From Erpobdella octoculata (Eukaryota > Annelida > Clitellata > Hirudinida > Erpobdellidae): a stretch of DNA of 64,000 nt. Each line of letters opens with the position of its first letter. Position 1 is the stretch's first letter. This document shows, one piece after another, positions 1 through 11,863 of this stretch. The notes beneath the pieces were generated by a model. That model had not been told where the DNA came from. It did not search any database and saw only the letters and a program-made list of their open reading frames with translations. The DNA lies in NCBI GenBank assembly GCA_963978895.1, contig OZ022247.1, forward strand, positions 17,654,312-17,718,311. The letters are read 5' to 3'. The translations under genes were made by a program, and so were the position numbers.

Positions 1-7
1 AACAAAA

Positions 8-53
<46 letters not shown>

Positions 54-61
54 TTTTGTTT

Positions 62-94
<33 letters not shown>

Positions 95-181
95 CTGTAT
101 ATATATATATGTATGTATATATATATGTATGTATATATATATATGTATATATATATGTATATATATATACATACATATATA

Positions 182-217
<36 letters not shown>

Positions 218-225
218 TATATATG

Positions 226-267
<42 letters not shown>

Positions 268-279
268 CATATATATATG

Positions 280-316
<37 letters not shown>

Positions 317-356
317 ATATATATATACTTATATATATATATATATATATATATCA
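1..356. repeat. (TA)n-rich low-complexity tract
   Basis: Almost pure alternating TA with scattered TATG and TACA units. Bases 1-60 form a palindrome: AACAAAACTA, an AT run, then TAGTTTTGTT. Long Tyr/Ile reading frames here are artefacts of the repeat on both strands. It lies outside the terminal exon of the minus-strand host gene. Confidence 0.95.
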
Positions 357-431
357 ATGATAAAAAAATTGTATTTAATAACTACTATACGACTAATTAC
401 GTAAGCATGACAGATTCAGTGAGTGACGTGG

Positions 432-453
432 TCTACTATAATATAGATATATA

Positions 454-537
<84 letters not shown>

Positions 538-1301
538 ACATGTCCTGACTGACTGACTGACTGATAATCAACGCCGAGCTCAAACGCCTCATCCTAGGAA
601 CGTGAAATTTGGAACTTATATTATGTTTATTGCGCAAGCATCCACTAAGAAAGGATCTTTGGAAATTTTGCTCCTGAGGGGAAGAAACTGGAAAACAAAC
701 TTTTTTCTAAAACAATGTATATCTCGAAAACCAAAAATGAGGAGATTTTGAAATTTGGTATATGGATTCTTCTTGAAAAATAAAAAAACAACATTTACCA
801 TTTTTTGAAAATTCGGTTTCCCGGACCTCAAATGTGGGTTGGAAAATTGGGTTATTTAGTTTTTAAAGTAGTTGCAACTCAAAAACTGTGAATGCTACAG
901 GAGTAAAAATTAGTATTTAGTTTCTACTCCAAAAAATAATGAAATACGTGTTTTAGCATTTTTTGAAAATTTGGTTTCCAGGACTTCTAATGTGGGGTGG
1001 AAAATAGGGTTATTTGTTTTTTAAAGTAACTGCTACTCAAAAACTGTAAATACCACAGATGTAAAAACTAGTATTTAGTTTCTATTCTAATTATTGCACA
1101 CTTTAATTTTCACATCCTTTGAATTTATATGAAATACGTTAGTAAATTAAAAATTTAAACCCAATAAAAAATTTAATTAAATTTGCTTATATATAAATGT
1201 TTTTTATGGTTATCAAAAGTCATTTTGTTTTTGTTGACTATTTTTATAATAACGGGCGCAGTATTTTAAAACTTCCGTCATTTTTGACGGGCTATCTCTA
1301 G
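432..1301 (+). mobile_element. Non-autonomous Helitron (H1)
   Basis: The 3' end has the Helitron signature: a hairpin with stem CCGTCA/TGACGG (1275-1280 and 1285-1290), seven bases, then CTAG at 1298-1301 followed by T. The 5' part is an expanded (TA)n, then AAAAGAACATG, four TGAC/CTGA units and about 100 bp shared with a second copy at 45970-46291. I placed the 5' TC at 432 by comparison with that copy, where TC directly precedes the TA run; expansion of the microsatellite makes this end uncertain. No protein-coding capacity is seen. It would move by rolling-circle replication using an enzyme supplied elsewhere. Confidence 0.65.
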
Positions 1302-1429
1302 TATATATATATATAAGCATAGTTTGGCGTTATGATTTCTTTAATACAAGCTCCGTTAAAGATTACGGTCCATTTGGCGTTATTCAATTACGTGCCAGAT
1401 TCTCGAAATGGCGAAAATGCAGGAGAAAA

Positions 1430-1592
1430 ACAACATTTATTAGTCATTTTATTTTACAAGATGACTGCAGTTTCGGAAAATTACATTCCGTATTCAGAGC
1501 CGAAGAAACAAAACAATTTTGAACAACTGATTTTTTTATACGGTAACAGTATATTATTTTAGAACATCATCAGATGCAGAAAGAGAATTACC
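1430..1592 (-). CDS. Possible terminal exon (e14) with immediate stop and 3' UTR
   Basis: On the minus strand a strong acceptor (a run of T then CAG) precedes 1592. Exon e13 ends after one base of a codon. Joining it to GG at 1591-1592 gives a glycine codon and then TAA at 1588-1590. Two AATAAA polyadenylation signals follow on the minus strand (1448-1453 and 1436-1441), about 140-150 bases after the stop. This would make the exon almost entirely 3' UTR. It is inference from splice and polyadenylation signals only; the real last exon could be elsewhere. Confidence 0.4.
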
Positions 1593-2179
1593 CTGAAAAA
1601 AAACCCGCATTGATTTTTTTTCATCTTTCGAGATGGTGTGTCACGCATAGATGACTTAGCTTCGTACATGGCATTGCGAGTGCCAATGACATTATGAATA
1701 ACTTTGGGAGCAGTATGGCAAAAAATTCCCAGTTTGTCAAAAGTGGCATGTTATGTATGCAGCCTCTCGGCAAGTTAAGCTCAATCTGAGCTTGATTTCT
1801 TTTGTAAGACTGACAAGGTCTAGCCTTTTGCAGATAAAATTAAATCAATTTAATTTATTAAACACTCCTAATTTATTTTACAGTTTTAACATGACTTTAA
1901 TATGTCAACAGAATATTTGTTGTTGTTAGTATTATCCGAATAAGTTTGGTCGGTGGATTGGGCTTGGATAGGTCATGAATTTTTATTTTGCAGTTGGCTG
2001 GGTTTGGTTGGATATGTCAGTTGGTGGGTTAGGTTGGGTCACTGAAAATAGACCCATGGACACCTCTGGAATATATACAGTAATCATTTTTTTAAACCTT
2101 AATTAGTTTTATAAAGATTTATTTCTTTTTTTAATTTGCTGTAATAACATTATAATATAAAACATCATTGTTTAATTAC
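1593..2179. other. Intron stretch with hAT-like terminus
   Basis: This would be the intron between e13 and e14. Bases about 1930-2068 are rich in GGTTGGGT-type motifs and end in GACCCATGGACACCTCTG. On the minus strand that reads CAGAGGTGTCCATGGGTC, a CAG-starting terminus like those of hAT elements. No transposase is present. I see nothing else in the stretch. Confidence 0.4.
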
Positions 2180-2404
2180 CTTGATCAAGTCTATTACTTT
2201 CAACCGGAACAAAGTTACATGGTAATATAGACACTTTTAGGAGTGCCTTCATACCAAAGTCATTACCCTCATCATTACCAATTTTATCTTCGTCGTTGTG
2301 GTAGTAGCTGTCATCATCTCCAGTGCATGAGACACGTGGTATTGACACGGAATTTTTTAAAAGACACGACTCCCTCTTTACTGATGTTAAAAAGTGTTGC
2401 TGAT
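2180..2404 (-). CDS. Host gene exon e13, acidic tail
   Basis: A minus-strand exon between a pyrimidine-rich acceptor (TTTATTTCAG before 2404) and a GT donor after 2180. It enters with two bases completing the codon left open by e12 and stays open for 74 codons, ending after one base of the next codon. The segment starts D-Q-Q-H and contains an acidic stretch rich in Asp, Glu and Asn with two neighbouring Tyr. No transmembrane segment or known domain is seen. It is separated from e12 by a 13.1-kb intron full of transposons. Phase agreement and open frame support it strongly for so short an exon. Confidence 0.7.
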
Positions 2405-2601
2405 CTGAAATAAAACAAATTTTAGTCTAATAATTTTAATCATATTTAATAATTTAAATATGTAAATATTTATAGCACCGATTTACAACATGCCCAACGA
2501 TTGGGGGATGAACCGTGGAGTTTGGCATTTGAGTCTGGTGCTCTGCTGCCTAGGAGTGACTCGCAAACTCTGTGCCACGGTACACGCAACGGCACACGCA
2601 A

Positions 2602-2733
2602 CGGCACACTATTAGTGGGGCGGCTAACTGATCAAAAACCCCTTCATCGTGCAAACGTTATTGACAAGCACCAAAATATAATTTTTATTTGTGAAAATTA
2701 ATTCATTAAATAACCTGATATCGCCACATTCTG
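2602..2733 (+). repeat. Left inverted repeat of the nuclease-CXC element
   Basis: This segment matches 11864-12008 in inverted orientation. The best blocks are CATCGTGCAAACG-TATTGACAAGC (one mismatch) and ACCTGATATCGCCACATTCTG (identical), in the same order with similar spacing. Outside them CGGCTAACTG aligns with CGACTAACTG. The outermost shared bases are CGGCAC; a possible true tip is CACTATTAGTGGGG. I found no convincing target-site duplication. Confidence 0.7.
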
Positions 2734-2996
2734 TGATTTGCTTCTAAAAGGTTATTTTTAATGAAAATCGTCGAGGCTTGGAGTTCTGCGCTATAGAATT
2801 TTTTTACATCAGATATTTTAGTGCAAACTCTATTCTTAACCCTATCCCTACCCCTAACCCTATCCTAGGTAGTCGCATAAAAATTTCAAAATAGTTTTTT
2901 TTAATTTAACTAATATTTTTAAATAAAGGTACAAATTCTGAGTTTGAATATACCATATAGTGTAAAAAAATAAAATTAATAAAGATATAGCAAATG

Positions 2997-3034
<38 letters not shown>

Positions 3035-3383
3035 AAAAACAACATGGCGCTTTGTAAGCTGCCGGCCGCGCTCAAAACTTTGTTCGCGTGTATTTCTGTT
3101 ATTTTTTATATAATTAAAACTTAACTTTTGATTTAGTAATTAGTAATGCAGTTGTCGCGAGAATTTCGATACCTTAACTTATGAAATAGTAACTTTGAAT
3201 CCTTCGAAAAGGGATTGCGATAATCCGATCTATTTCTAGAGACTTGTCGTTCTATATTACACCAAACTTGAATATAAATTTGGACACCTTAAAGCAGAAG
3301 AATCTCGATTGATTTCGGAACTTTTGAACTTGAAAGAATTTTTTTTTAAAAGATATTAATTAATTAAATTTTAAATCTGTTAA
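2734..3383. other. Spacer with telomere-like bases and poly(T)
   Basis: Between the left inverted repeat and the LINE. It holds a short cluster of CCCTAA/CCCTA units at about 2838-2866 and a run of 33 T at 3001-3033. I see no gene. Confidence 0.5.
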
Positions 3384-3457
3384 TTACCATCAAATGGAGG
3401 AGGTGGCAGCGTCCAGCGACGCGCGGATGTTCACTCATCACTTACACAAGGGGGCAG

Positions 3458-4291
3458 TTGTTTGCTATAAGAAGGACGGCCGCATCGAACCACAATTTGT
3501 TGTACAACCCAACTCCGCTGTACGAACTCAAATCTTTAGGACTGCTCAGATATAGAGGCAGTCGAAGACAGAACCATAGTAAAGAATCAGACAAGAAGAA
3601 GTTTAAAAAAAAGAATACACGCCCAAGAGTGCTGGTGAACATTGAAAGGCACCACCAAGTAGAGCCCGAACGGAAAGAGAACTCCTGTTTCACACCCTCT
3701 ATATATGTCTTGAATATCAACAGCCTTGCCAAACCACATGCAATCCAGCATCTGCGTGCCGATGTACTTTCAATAGGCCCCGACGTTGTGGTATTAACTG
3801 AAAGCAAGCTCAATAGAAATCACACAGACGAAGAGTTTGGAATACCGGGATACCTTTGTTACAGACGAGACCGATCACAACTTAAATCAAATGGAAAGCC
3901 GAGAGGTGGTGGAGGTCTGGTGACCTACGTGTCGGTCAAGTACCAATCCAGCATATACAACCAAAAAATGGAGGATTCGCGAATAGAACTCTTGTGGATA
4001 ATGTTGGAAAATGGTGGGCGCAGGGTAATTGTTGGGGCGGTTTACCATCCTCCTAAGCCGATTTACAATGAGCAAGATCTTCTCCTCCAACTTGAACAGG
4101 TGATGGCCGCAGTTCACCATGACCATGGAGATACCAAGATAGTCATAACCGGTGATTTCAACCAGCTAAAAGATAGCGACCTGCGACTGCTAGGACTGTT
4201 TAAAGAAGAGACCGAAGCCACTAGAGCTGGTCATCATCTGGCAATCGGAGCCAATGTACCGAAACATCTCAGTAATTGTTCCTACGGTTAA
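3458..4291 (+). CDS. LINE endonuclease domain, 3' end out of frame
   Basis: Encodes an endonuclease/exonuclease/phosphatase-fold domain that nicks target DNA for LINE insertion. Visible motifs are L-N-I-N-S-L near the start of the domain, V-V-L-T-E-S-K with the catalytic Glu, G-G-G-L-V-T-Y, A-V-Y-H-P-P and the core G-D-F-N. The final conserved T-D-H motif is not in this frame but in the next one (about 4295), so a small frameshift lies near 4225-4255. The first ~60 residues are basic and not recognisable. Broken as it stands. Confidence 0.75.
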   Translation: MFAIRRTAASNHNLLYNPTPLYELKSLGLLRYRGSRRQNHSKESDKKKFKKKNTRPRVLVNIERHHQVEPERKENSCFTPSIYVLNINSLAKPHAIQHLRADVLSIGPDVVVLTESKLNRNHTDEEFGIPGYLCYRRDRSQLKSNGKPRGGGGLVTYVSVKYQSSIYNQKMEDSRIELLWIMLENGGRRVIVGAVYHPPKPIYNEQDLLLQLEQVMAAVHHDHGDTKIVITGDFNQLKDSDLRLLGLFKEETEATRAGHHLAIGANVPKHLSNCSYG

Positions 4292-6146
4292 AACGGACCA
4301 CAAGGCCATTTACGCCTCGGCAATAGATTACGACACTCATCGACCGCCCAAGAACAAGGCCAAACTGAAGTGCCGCCTGCACAGGCCAGCCCAGCACGCT
4401 GCATACTTGGCAGCTTTCTCAAAAACGCGACAAGAGGAGGATACAAACAGTGACTTCGTATTCGACGTCGATGGCGGAGCCACTCCACCGTCGCTGCAGG
4501 AGTCGTTCGACCGTTTCTACCTGCAGATGCAGAGATTGTTGGATAGGTTCTACCCAATCAGGAACATCACCGTAACAGATCGCGACCCTCCGTATATCAC
4601 ACCAGAGATCAAGCTGCTGTTGCGAAAAAAGAACGGACTGATGCGAAAAGGGAAGATAGAGGCTGCTGATGCAATTTCTCTAAATATCAGAAAAGGAATA
4701 ATCGCCAGAAACTGTTCCACACTTACGGGTTCCGGAACCATCAGAGGCCCAAAGGACTTGTGGGAGCGAGTTAGGCAAGTGACTGGTAAGGATAAACGAC
4801 GAAAAAACTACTCTACCACTAAAGCAATCACTGCAGACAAACTCAATGACCATTACGCAACCATCTCGACGGAAAGCAACTACGAGGCTCCTGCAGAAAA
4901 ACATAGCGTCTGCCGAAATTCAAGATTTTTCTCTGCCTGGCAAGTCTTTCGTGCTTTGGACAGACTAAAAACCTCCGCCTCCGGAATGGATGAAATTCCC
5001 TCCTGGTTCTACCGAGTCTCGGCACCAATACTTGCCGAACCGCTCGCCTTTCTATTTAACTTGTCGTTAAACCAATCACAGATACCAGACCTGTGGAGGA
5101 GATGTCAGATAACCCCGGTTTCAAAAGTAGTTAATCCTCAGGGAAGCCACGAGTACAGACCAATTTCAATTACACCAATACTCTCAAGGATTATGGAAAA
5201 GATGGTGGTACAGCGATTCGTCTATCCAATCCTGGGAAGTTCGGGGTACAACCACTACTTCCATGACCAATATGCTTTCCGTCCAACGGGATCCACAACG
5301 GCGGCACTAATCAGCCTGACACTACACATTTCCGAACAACTACAAATCCACCCGTATGTCCACGTTATAGCACTGGACTTTTCAAAGGCCTTCGATACTG
5401 TCCGCCACTCAGAGCTTAGGAGAAAGTTTGCCAAACTACCAATAGAAGACGAGGCGTACAACTGGCTAGTTGACTTCCTTAGAGGGCGAATGCACTGCAC
5501 TAAATTCCAAAACCAAGTGTCGTCTTTAAAAGAAATAAATGCAAGCATCGTCCAAGGTTCAGGAATTAGACCCAGTTGCTACATTGTTGCGGCATCAGAC
5601 CTCTCCCCCAGCATAGATGGTAACCGACTAGAAAAATATGCAGATGATACATACCTTATAGTACCACCGGGTAATTCTCACTTAATCGTTGATGAGCTCG
5701 CGAACATACAGATCTGGGCAAAAAGAAATAACCTAAATTTAAACGATTCAAAAACAAAAGAGTTGGTTGTGCGTCGCCCCAGAACAAAGGCAAACACACT
5801 CCCTACCCCTTTGGTCGGAGTGGAGAGGGTGGATGTAATGAATGTGCTGGGAGTCCTGATCGACGGAAGGCTCTCATTCCGGGAGCACATTGACTGGATC
5901 AGCACAAAATCTGCACAGTCTTTATATGCACTAAGAAACTTACGGGCTCACGGGCTGTGTGGCAGGGAGCTTTGGACGGTCACGGAGGCGACACTTATAT
6001 CCGGGATCACCTACGCCTCTCAATCATGGTGGGGTTTCATAAGTTCGGGAGATATTCAACGCATCGAGTCAGTCATTAGGAAGGTGACACGCCAGGGTTT
6101 CTTGGCTCCCGACCGCCCTGATTTTGTGCACCGATGCGCCGTCTAA
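4254..6146 (+). CDS. LINE reverse transcriptase
   Basis: A 630-residue open frame. It starts with the tail of the endonuclease (T-D-H-K), then a linker, then a reverse transcriptase. Motifs in order are the E-Y-R-P-I-S block, A-L-D-F-S-K-A-F-D-T-V with a catalytic Asp, the Q-G-S-G-I-R block and K-Y-A-D-D-T with the catalytic Asp pair. The thumb and C-terminal region continue to the stop. The domain copies element RNA into DNA at the nicked target. The ATG at 4254 only follows a frameshift; the natural product would begin with the upstream endonuclease. Confidence 0.8.
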   Translation: MYRNISVIVPTVKTDHKAIYASAIDYDTHRPPKNKAKLKCRLHRPAQHAAYLAAFSKTRQEEDTNSDFVFDVDGGATPPSLQESFDRFYLQMQRLLDRFYPIRNITVTDRDPPYITPEIKLLLRKKNGLMRKGKIEAADAISLNIRKGIIARNCSTLTGSGTIRGPKDLWERVRQVTGKDKRRKNYSTTKAITADKLNDHYATISTESNYEAPAEKHSVCRNSRFFSAWQVFRALDRLKTSASGMDEIPSWFYRVSAPILAEPLAFLFNLSLNQSQIPDLWRRCQITPVSKVVNPQGSHEYRPISITPILSRIMEKMVVQRFVYPILGSSGYNHYFHDQYAFRPTGSTTAALISLTLHISEQLQIHPYVHVIALDFSKAFDTVRHSELRRKFAKLPIEDEAYNWLVDFLRGRMHCTKFQNQVSSLKEINASIVQGSGIRPSCYIVAASDLSPSIDGNRLEKYADDTYLIVPPGNSHLIVDELANIQIWAKRNNLNLNDSKTKELVVRRPRTKANTLPTPLVGVERVDVMNVLGVLIDGRLSFREHIDWISTKSAQSLYALRNLRAHGLCGRELWTVTEATLISGITYASQSWWGFISSGDIQRIESVIRKVTRQGFLAPDRPDFVHRCAV

Positions 6147-6490
6147 CCGCCTTCACGTCCTTCACCATCTTCTCCCAGACGTCAAGAAATCGGGATATCA
6201 CCTTCGTCCTCGAGCTCACGACAGAGTAATTCCGCATGCCGATTCCTTACTTAGAAAAACTTTTATCTATAGATCGCTGCACTCAAAATAACTTAAACAA
6301 TGCCGAACTCTATATTAAATCTCTGATAAAAACAAGTTTTTAGATTTTTATTTTAAGTCTTTAACTTTAGATTGTCGATTGTATTCATTTTTATTTAATT
6401 CTTATTTTTTTTATTATTATTTAAATGTAAACCGCTGTGCGTCATTGTCAGGCTGGTTGATAAAGATTTACTTACTTACTTACTTACCTA

Positions 6491-7133
6491 CCGCCGTGGT
6501 AATAGTATTAACGTTTCCATTACGTTGTATCTCCGTTATATCTCTATTATATTCCTGTTATTGGGTGTGAATGTAGGTTTTCCTTAATGGACTTTTTCAT
6601 ATTTGTCTGGACGGACAATTTCGTAAATTAATTTACAGCCCGGACCATTTGAAGGCGATCTGTCATTAGTATCATTACTACTGACTGATGAATGATGATG
6701 ATTGCTGATTGACTACTATACCGATCGTTGCTCATTACTATTACTGACAATTAGTACCATTACTCATTACTGACTCTGATTCCTGATCCTGGGTGTCTTC
6801 TACCGTTTTACCCCTGTTTGGGTGATGTGCTGTGGTATTTTAACTCGAGGCCTTTCTAATCATCATACTAAGTGAATATTGTTTGGTGCACATGCTCAAA
6901 TGCTTATTTCTTAAAATTAAAAAATTACAATTCCTGATAACTTAACAATTTACCTAACTGTATTTTGACAAATTACTGAAAAGACAGCTGTAACTTTATT
7001 ATATCAAAAATAAAACTATTCTATCTTAATTATTTCTTTAATTAATTGTTTTAATTAGTTATTTTAAACATAGATGCATACATATCACTGTTGTTTTTAT
7101 CTATTTACAACCTAAGATTTTCTTTAAAAGATC
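6491..7133. other. Spacer upstream of the nuclease-CXC gene
   Basis: AT-rich sequence with loose ATTACT/CTGATT repetition at 6660-6780. I see no gene. It may hold the 5' region of the following gene. Confidence 0.4.
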
Positions 7134-10100
7134 ATGGACCCTCAGTCTACAGCTGCTATTTTTGACTGGAGTAGATGTATATTCTGTCAACATGTTAATC
7201 CAAGATTGAAGACTACCTGCCCAGCGGATTCAAAACGTAGTGATGTAGGGTCAGGCTACACAATTCAGGCTAAGTATGTCGAAGGATATCGAGAAACGGG
7301 AAATAAACCAACAGGCTTACATGTTGATCATTGGGACGAAGGAGATGGTATCGAAAGCACCTTCCGAACTCATCGTGCTTTCTGGCATTTGAGCCGTAGA
7401 AACAATTTGCATCCAACTACTTTAGATAGATTGCGTAAAAAACAGCAGGCTAGTAATGCAGAAACAACATTACAAGATAATGTACCTGATTGTGATGAGA
7501 ATGAAAATTCTTCAGAAATGTTTTGGTTGACCAGGTCTCTCTCAAGAACAGCAGCCACTGATTTCAAATTTATGTGGTTTTTTTGCGAAAAAGGTGGGAC
7601 AAATAAAAATAACCTCCGTCAAGCTATGACTGACCGAATAGATAGGAATGTCCGTAATTGTGCTCAAATTTTGAAAGACATTATGGTTCTTGCAAATTTA
7701 TCAAGTGGAGATATGTCAGCAAGAGAACACAAATACCATAGTGGTTGTCTGACCATGTATTATTACAGGGCTTTCAAAGTAGAGTCTCTTGAAATATCTT
7801 CAGCTAATATTGAGATTGCCAAATCCGTGGCTCAATTAAATGCAGAATCATTGGCTCTGGCTGAAGTCATGGAATACATGGAGAAGGTCAGGAGTGCTAG
7901 TCATTCTCATTCAGCAGTTTTTACTTTGAGTGAGCTGTCTGACTTATATGAAGTACATTTAAAAAGACACAATATCAGAGGTTCTGTTGTTGTTCACGCC
8001 ACAAGATTAAAAAAGCGATTGTTGGAAAATTTCCCAGATTTAGTGGCTGTAAAACTAGGCAAAAATGTTTTGCTAAGTTTCAACGATCATTTAGGAATTG
8101 CCTTGAGAACTATGAAAGATTCTACTGATGCAAGCGCTATACATTTGATGAATACGGCAAAGATAAGGAAGGAAATTTTTTCATCTAACCATAAATTTAA
8201 AGGAAATTTGAATCGGGAAGACCAAAGAAATTGTGTGCCTCCAGCTTTACTTACTCTGGTCAGCATGTTGCTTGAAGGTCCAAGTAAAAGTGATTCAAGT
8301 ATCAACCAGGCTGCTTTATCAATTTCTTGGCTGATAATTTTCAATGCAACCAAACGAACTTGGAGAAGTGCGGCAAGTGATGTGCATCACAGAGTTCTAG
8401 TTAATAGGTACCCCCTAAATAAAAAATAAAGAAACACCATTGCCAATTTATATGGGATTGATGTTACATTCCGCAACAAGCAAAAAAAAATTGTTAATAA
8501 ATGTTACAAGTTGGGCCTGTCAATTTCATATGATCGTGTACTCGCCATCTTGAATAAGTTTGGAAATACTGTATGTGCACAGTATAGATCAAAGAATCTG
8601 GTTTGTCCTCCTGTTTTTCGAAGAGGACTATTTACAGTTGCAGCTGCAGACAACATAGATCATAACTTGAGTTCTTCCACGGCTGAATCTTCATTCCATG
8701 GGACTGCCATATCATTGATGCAATTTCCAACTGCTGATTTGAAGGGTGTTCTGCAAGAAATTCATCAAGAGTTTGATAGGGCCTCAGACAAAGTATTTGA
8801 TATTGTTTTACCTGCTTGTTATTCAGAAGTACCTCCGTGCATTAATCCAAAAAAGGATCCTTTTATTCCAATTCTGCAAGTTGATCTCAATTTATTAGCT
8901 TCAGTAATAACACCTTTCTCTTCTCTGGGGACAACCTCAGAAAATGACTGGCTTAAATCAGTATTTGATTGTGTCACTGCGAATGAGGAACCAGTAAGGA
9001 TTTCGTGGTCTGTCTGTCATGCAAAAAATGACCATCAGCAAAAAACACCTCCAATATCCGCACTTATGCCGTTGTTTCATCACAGTGCCAATACTCCTGC
9101 TATGATAAAGCACACACCGTTACTGCCGCTGCCCTGTTCATTTACCAACAGCGGTGTTATTCTCAGTATTGTAACGATCACAATGAAGCTAATTTTTCTT
9201 TAAGTGAGTGGTGTTCTAAGAAGGAAAAAGTCTCAACCCAATTTAAATATTGGAATATGGTCATGCAACTGGAATTGATCGTGCTGACTTTTGTTCGTTC
9301 CATACGTGAACGTAACTTTGATTTGTATGTTGAATCGTTGCAGAATTTGGCCCCGTGGTTTTCAGCCTTGACCAGATACATTACTCCAGGTGGTTGTCTG
9401 TTCATTTGAGAGATATGTTAAACCTGAGAAATTTACATCCTGCCGATGCAACAAAATTTTTGTCCGGTAATTTTACTATAAATAAAACTGGAAGAAAATT
9501 TTCAGCAATATCTATTAACCCAGCCCATGAGCAGCTGAACGTTTTAATAAAAGGAGATGGTGGAGCTGTTGACTTGACAAAAAATGAAGCTGTATTTGGC
9601 CGCTGGATTATTGCCGGTCCGGAAGTCATATGATTACTCGAAGACTTTGAAGACGCCTCAACAAATGGAAATCAGAACCGCAAACACCACGAAGCAACTT
9701 CTGCTTTTCAACAGAGATATAAAAAAGATGTAGAAAGCTTGGTCGAAATTTTTGAAGAAGTTAGAAATCCTTTTCTTGATACACAATCCAATGACCTGAT
9801 TTCTTTAGATACATGCAATATAGACCCAGCGTGTGTTAAAAAAAGTATAAAAACGGCTCATGAGCTAGGAACGACCCAGTTTAAAAAATTTGTCGAAGAG
9901 CGTTTCAAAGGCAGCATCGATACACGAACAACCCCCTCGAAACAAATTGCCATTGTTCTTGACTAAGACTGTGTCAAATAAGAAAGATTCAAAAAACAAT
10001 AAAATATCAGAACTTAAAAATGATGTCCATTTATTTTCGAGGTTGTATATAGCCTGCCAGGCCAGGAATGGAGACCTAGAAGAATTTTTCAGCCACGAAA

Positions 10101-11419
10101 ATCATGCATATCCGCCATCGATATCTCAGCAGGGGTTGATTCGGTTTGGTGCAAAGAATGATTTACTTTCGTGTTCAGAAAATCTTTCGAATAGTTCAAA
10201 AGATCTCGACGAATTACATGTGGACACAACCGTTCTTGATGGAGCTGTTATTGTGCAAATGATGAAGCCGGGATGCAGCCGAAATTTCCAAGAGTATGCC
10301 CAAAAATTATTTGTGCCGTTTATTAAGTCACTCTTGAAAGTTGGAAGACTAGATGTGGCATTCGATGTATATTTAGACAAAAGTATGAAAGCACTAAAAC
10401 GTGAGAAACGTGGGACAAGACCGAGAATACATGTTACTCCTGGGACCAAAATACCGAAGAACTGGCAAGAGTTTTTGCGTAATGATAGCAATAAAACTGA
10501 ATTCTTCCATTTTCTTGCTGATTTTCTGAGTGAGTGTACTTTTGACAAAACTCTTGTTGTCACTTACGATCACCGTGTGAGAATCAATGGTCCCATAGAT
10601 GTCAGTCGCATTGATCGATGTTCTCACGAAGAAGCAGACACCAGACTTCTACTACTTTGTCTTCATGCTGGTGAGTGTGGATCAAAGACTTGTTATCAGA
10701 ACTGTTGATACTGACGTAGTTATACTGGCCGTTGCTTTTTTTCAATGCTTAAACTCCAACAGCTCTGGACTCATTTTGGAGTTGTGAGGAATGCGAGATG
10801 GATTTCAATTCATGATCTATCAAGTGTACTTGGTCCAGAAAAAGCAGTTGTTTTCCACAGTCTGACTGGTTGCGATACGACATTTAGCTTTTCCGGGAGA
10901 GGAAAAAAGAGTGCATGGGATGCATGGAATAGTTACCCTGTAGTCACAGAAGCATTCCTTAATCTCTCGAAACTGGGTCTAAATGATCAGATAAACCAAG
11001 CAACAATAGATGTATTTGAGAGGTTCGTAGTGATTATGTATGACCAAACCAGTGAAGGTCTGGATCTGAATTCTTGTAGAAAACATTTACTTACAAATAA
11101 GTCTCGTGCTCTAGAACTGCTGCCTCCCACTTCAAATTCATTTCACCAGCATTTGAAAAGAGCCATTCTACAAGGGGTTTTCGTATGAAGTCAGTGTCTT
11201 GTGAGAGACCCCCGTGTTTCAGATCCATGTTCATGGGGATGGAAAAAAGACGGGGAAAGAATTATCCCACTATGGATGACAAATGGAGAAATTGAAAAAG
11301 TTTCAAGCCAATTAGTCCACTGTTCCTGTAAATTAGGTTGCACTGCAAGATGTAGCTGTGTCAAGGCTAGCCTTGCTTGTACAGCTCTTTGTAAATGCGA
11401 TGGAGAATGTGTTCGCTAA
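7134..11419 (+). pseudogene. Broken gene: PIN/FEN1-like nuclease signature plus CXC domain
   Basis: A multi-frame remnant with pieces at 7134-8429, 8511-9203, 9230-9630, 9660-9966, 9968-10660, 10680-11188 and 11190-11419, separated by frameshifts and stops. The N-terminal part has a Cys-bearing start (C-x2-C) and no domain I recognise. The middle has an aromatic block around W-F-S-A and a G-G-A-V-D-L-T block. The later part shows H-E-E-A-D-T, V-D-T-D-V-V-I-L and T-G-C-D-T-T. These acidic motifs resemble the active site of FEN1-type PIN nucleases, in the right order. The last piece, C-S-C-K-x-G-C-T-A-R-C-S-C, is a CXC (tesmin/TSO1-like) zinc-binding motif. I know this arrangement as a multi-copy uncharacterised family in cnidarians, molluscs and arthropods. 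Flanking inverted repeats suggest it belongs to a transposon. Confidence 0.7.
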
Positions 11420-11863
11420 TTTAAATTTTCTTTGAACAGTTTCTAGAGTTTTTTTTGTAAATGCGATGGAAATGTGTTTTTTGTCACTTTGTTGTACATG
11501 CACATCTGTTACTTCTGATAAAATTAAAAAAAAATTTAAATGAAACAAATTGTAGGTTGTTTCTTGTCGATTTTTTGTTCATATTTATCTGTTGCAGCTG
11601 ATAAAATTATTAAATTCAACTGTTAATCGACACCGAATCTTACACGCAATTGATGCAGAAGTCATTTCTCGTTTCCATAGGCCTGCTAAATCAAAATTTA
11701 AATTATTAATTTTTTGTTTGTTTTTTAATTCTTTATATTAAGCTTATACAAACCAACACAAAAAACCCAGATATTTGAATTTTTTTCGCCAGTTTGCTGC
11801 CTAATAGAGATCCGTTCACGCGTAGGAGCGGGACCAAAAAAGGTGATTTTTTTTTCAATTTCC

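Larger units (their letters stand above)
3384..6490 (+). mobile_element. LINE retrotransposon of the CR1/L2/Jockey group (copy 1)
   Basis: A GC-richer insertion carrying an apurinic-type endonuclease and a reverse transcriptase in order, ending in (CTTA)n at 6471-6488. A short simple-repeat tail is usual for CR1/L2-like elements. The start at about 3384 is the change from AT-rich sequence to the GC-rich leader (GGAGGAGGTGGCAGCG). The element lies between the inverted repeats of the nuclease-CXC element, so it probably inserted there later. I did not find a certain target-site duplication. Exact clade assignment would need a reverse transcriptase tree. Confidence 0.8.

Noticed and set aside
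61..454. Tyr/Ile-rich open frames on both strands
   Set aside because: They only translate TA-type microsatellite.
1595..1805. Alternative terminal exon on the minus strand from about 1780
   Set aside because: An open run exists from one weak AG, but the acceptor lacks a pyrimidine tract and the peptide shows no domain; the site at 1592 is stronger. Neither is proven.
2838..2866. CCCTAA/CCCTA cluster as an interstitial telomere
   Set aside because: Only a few imperfect units; too short to separate from chance.
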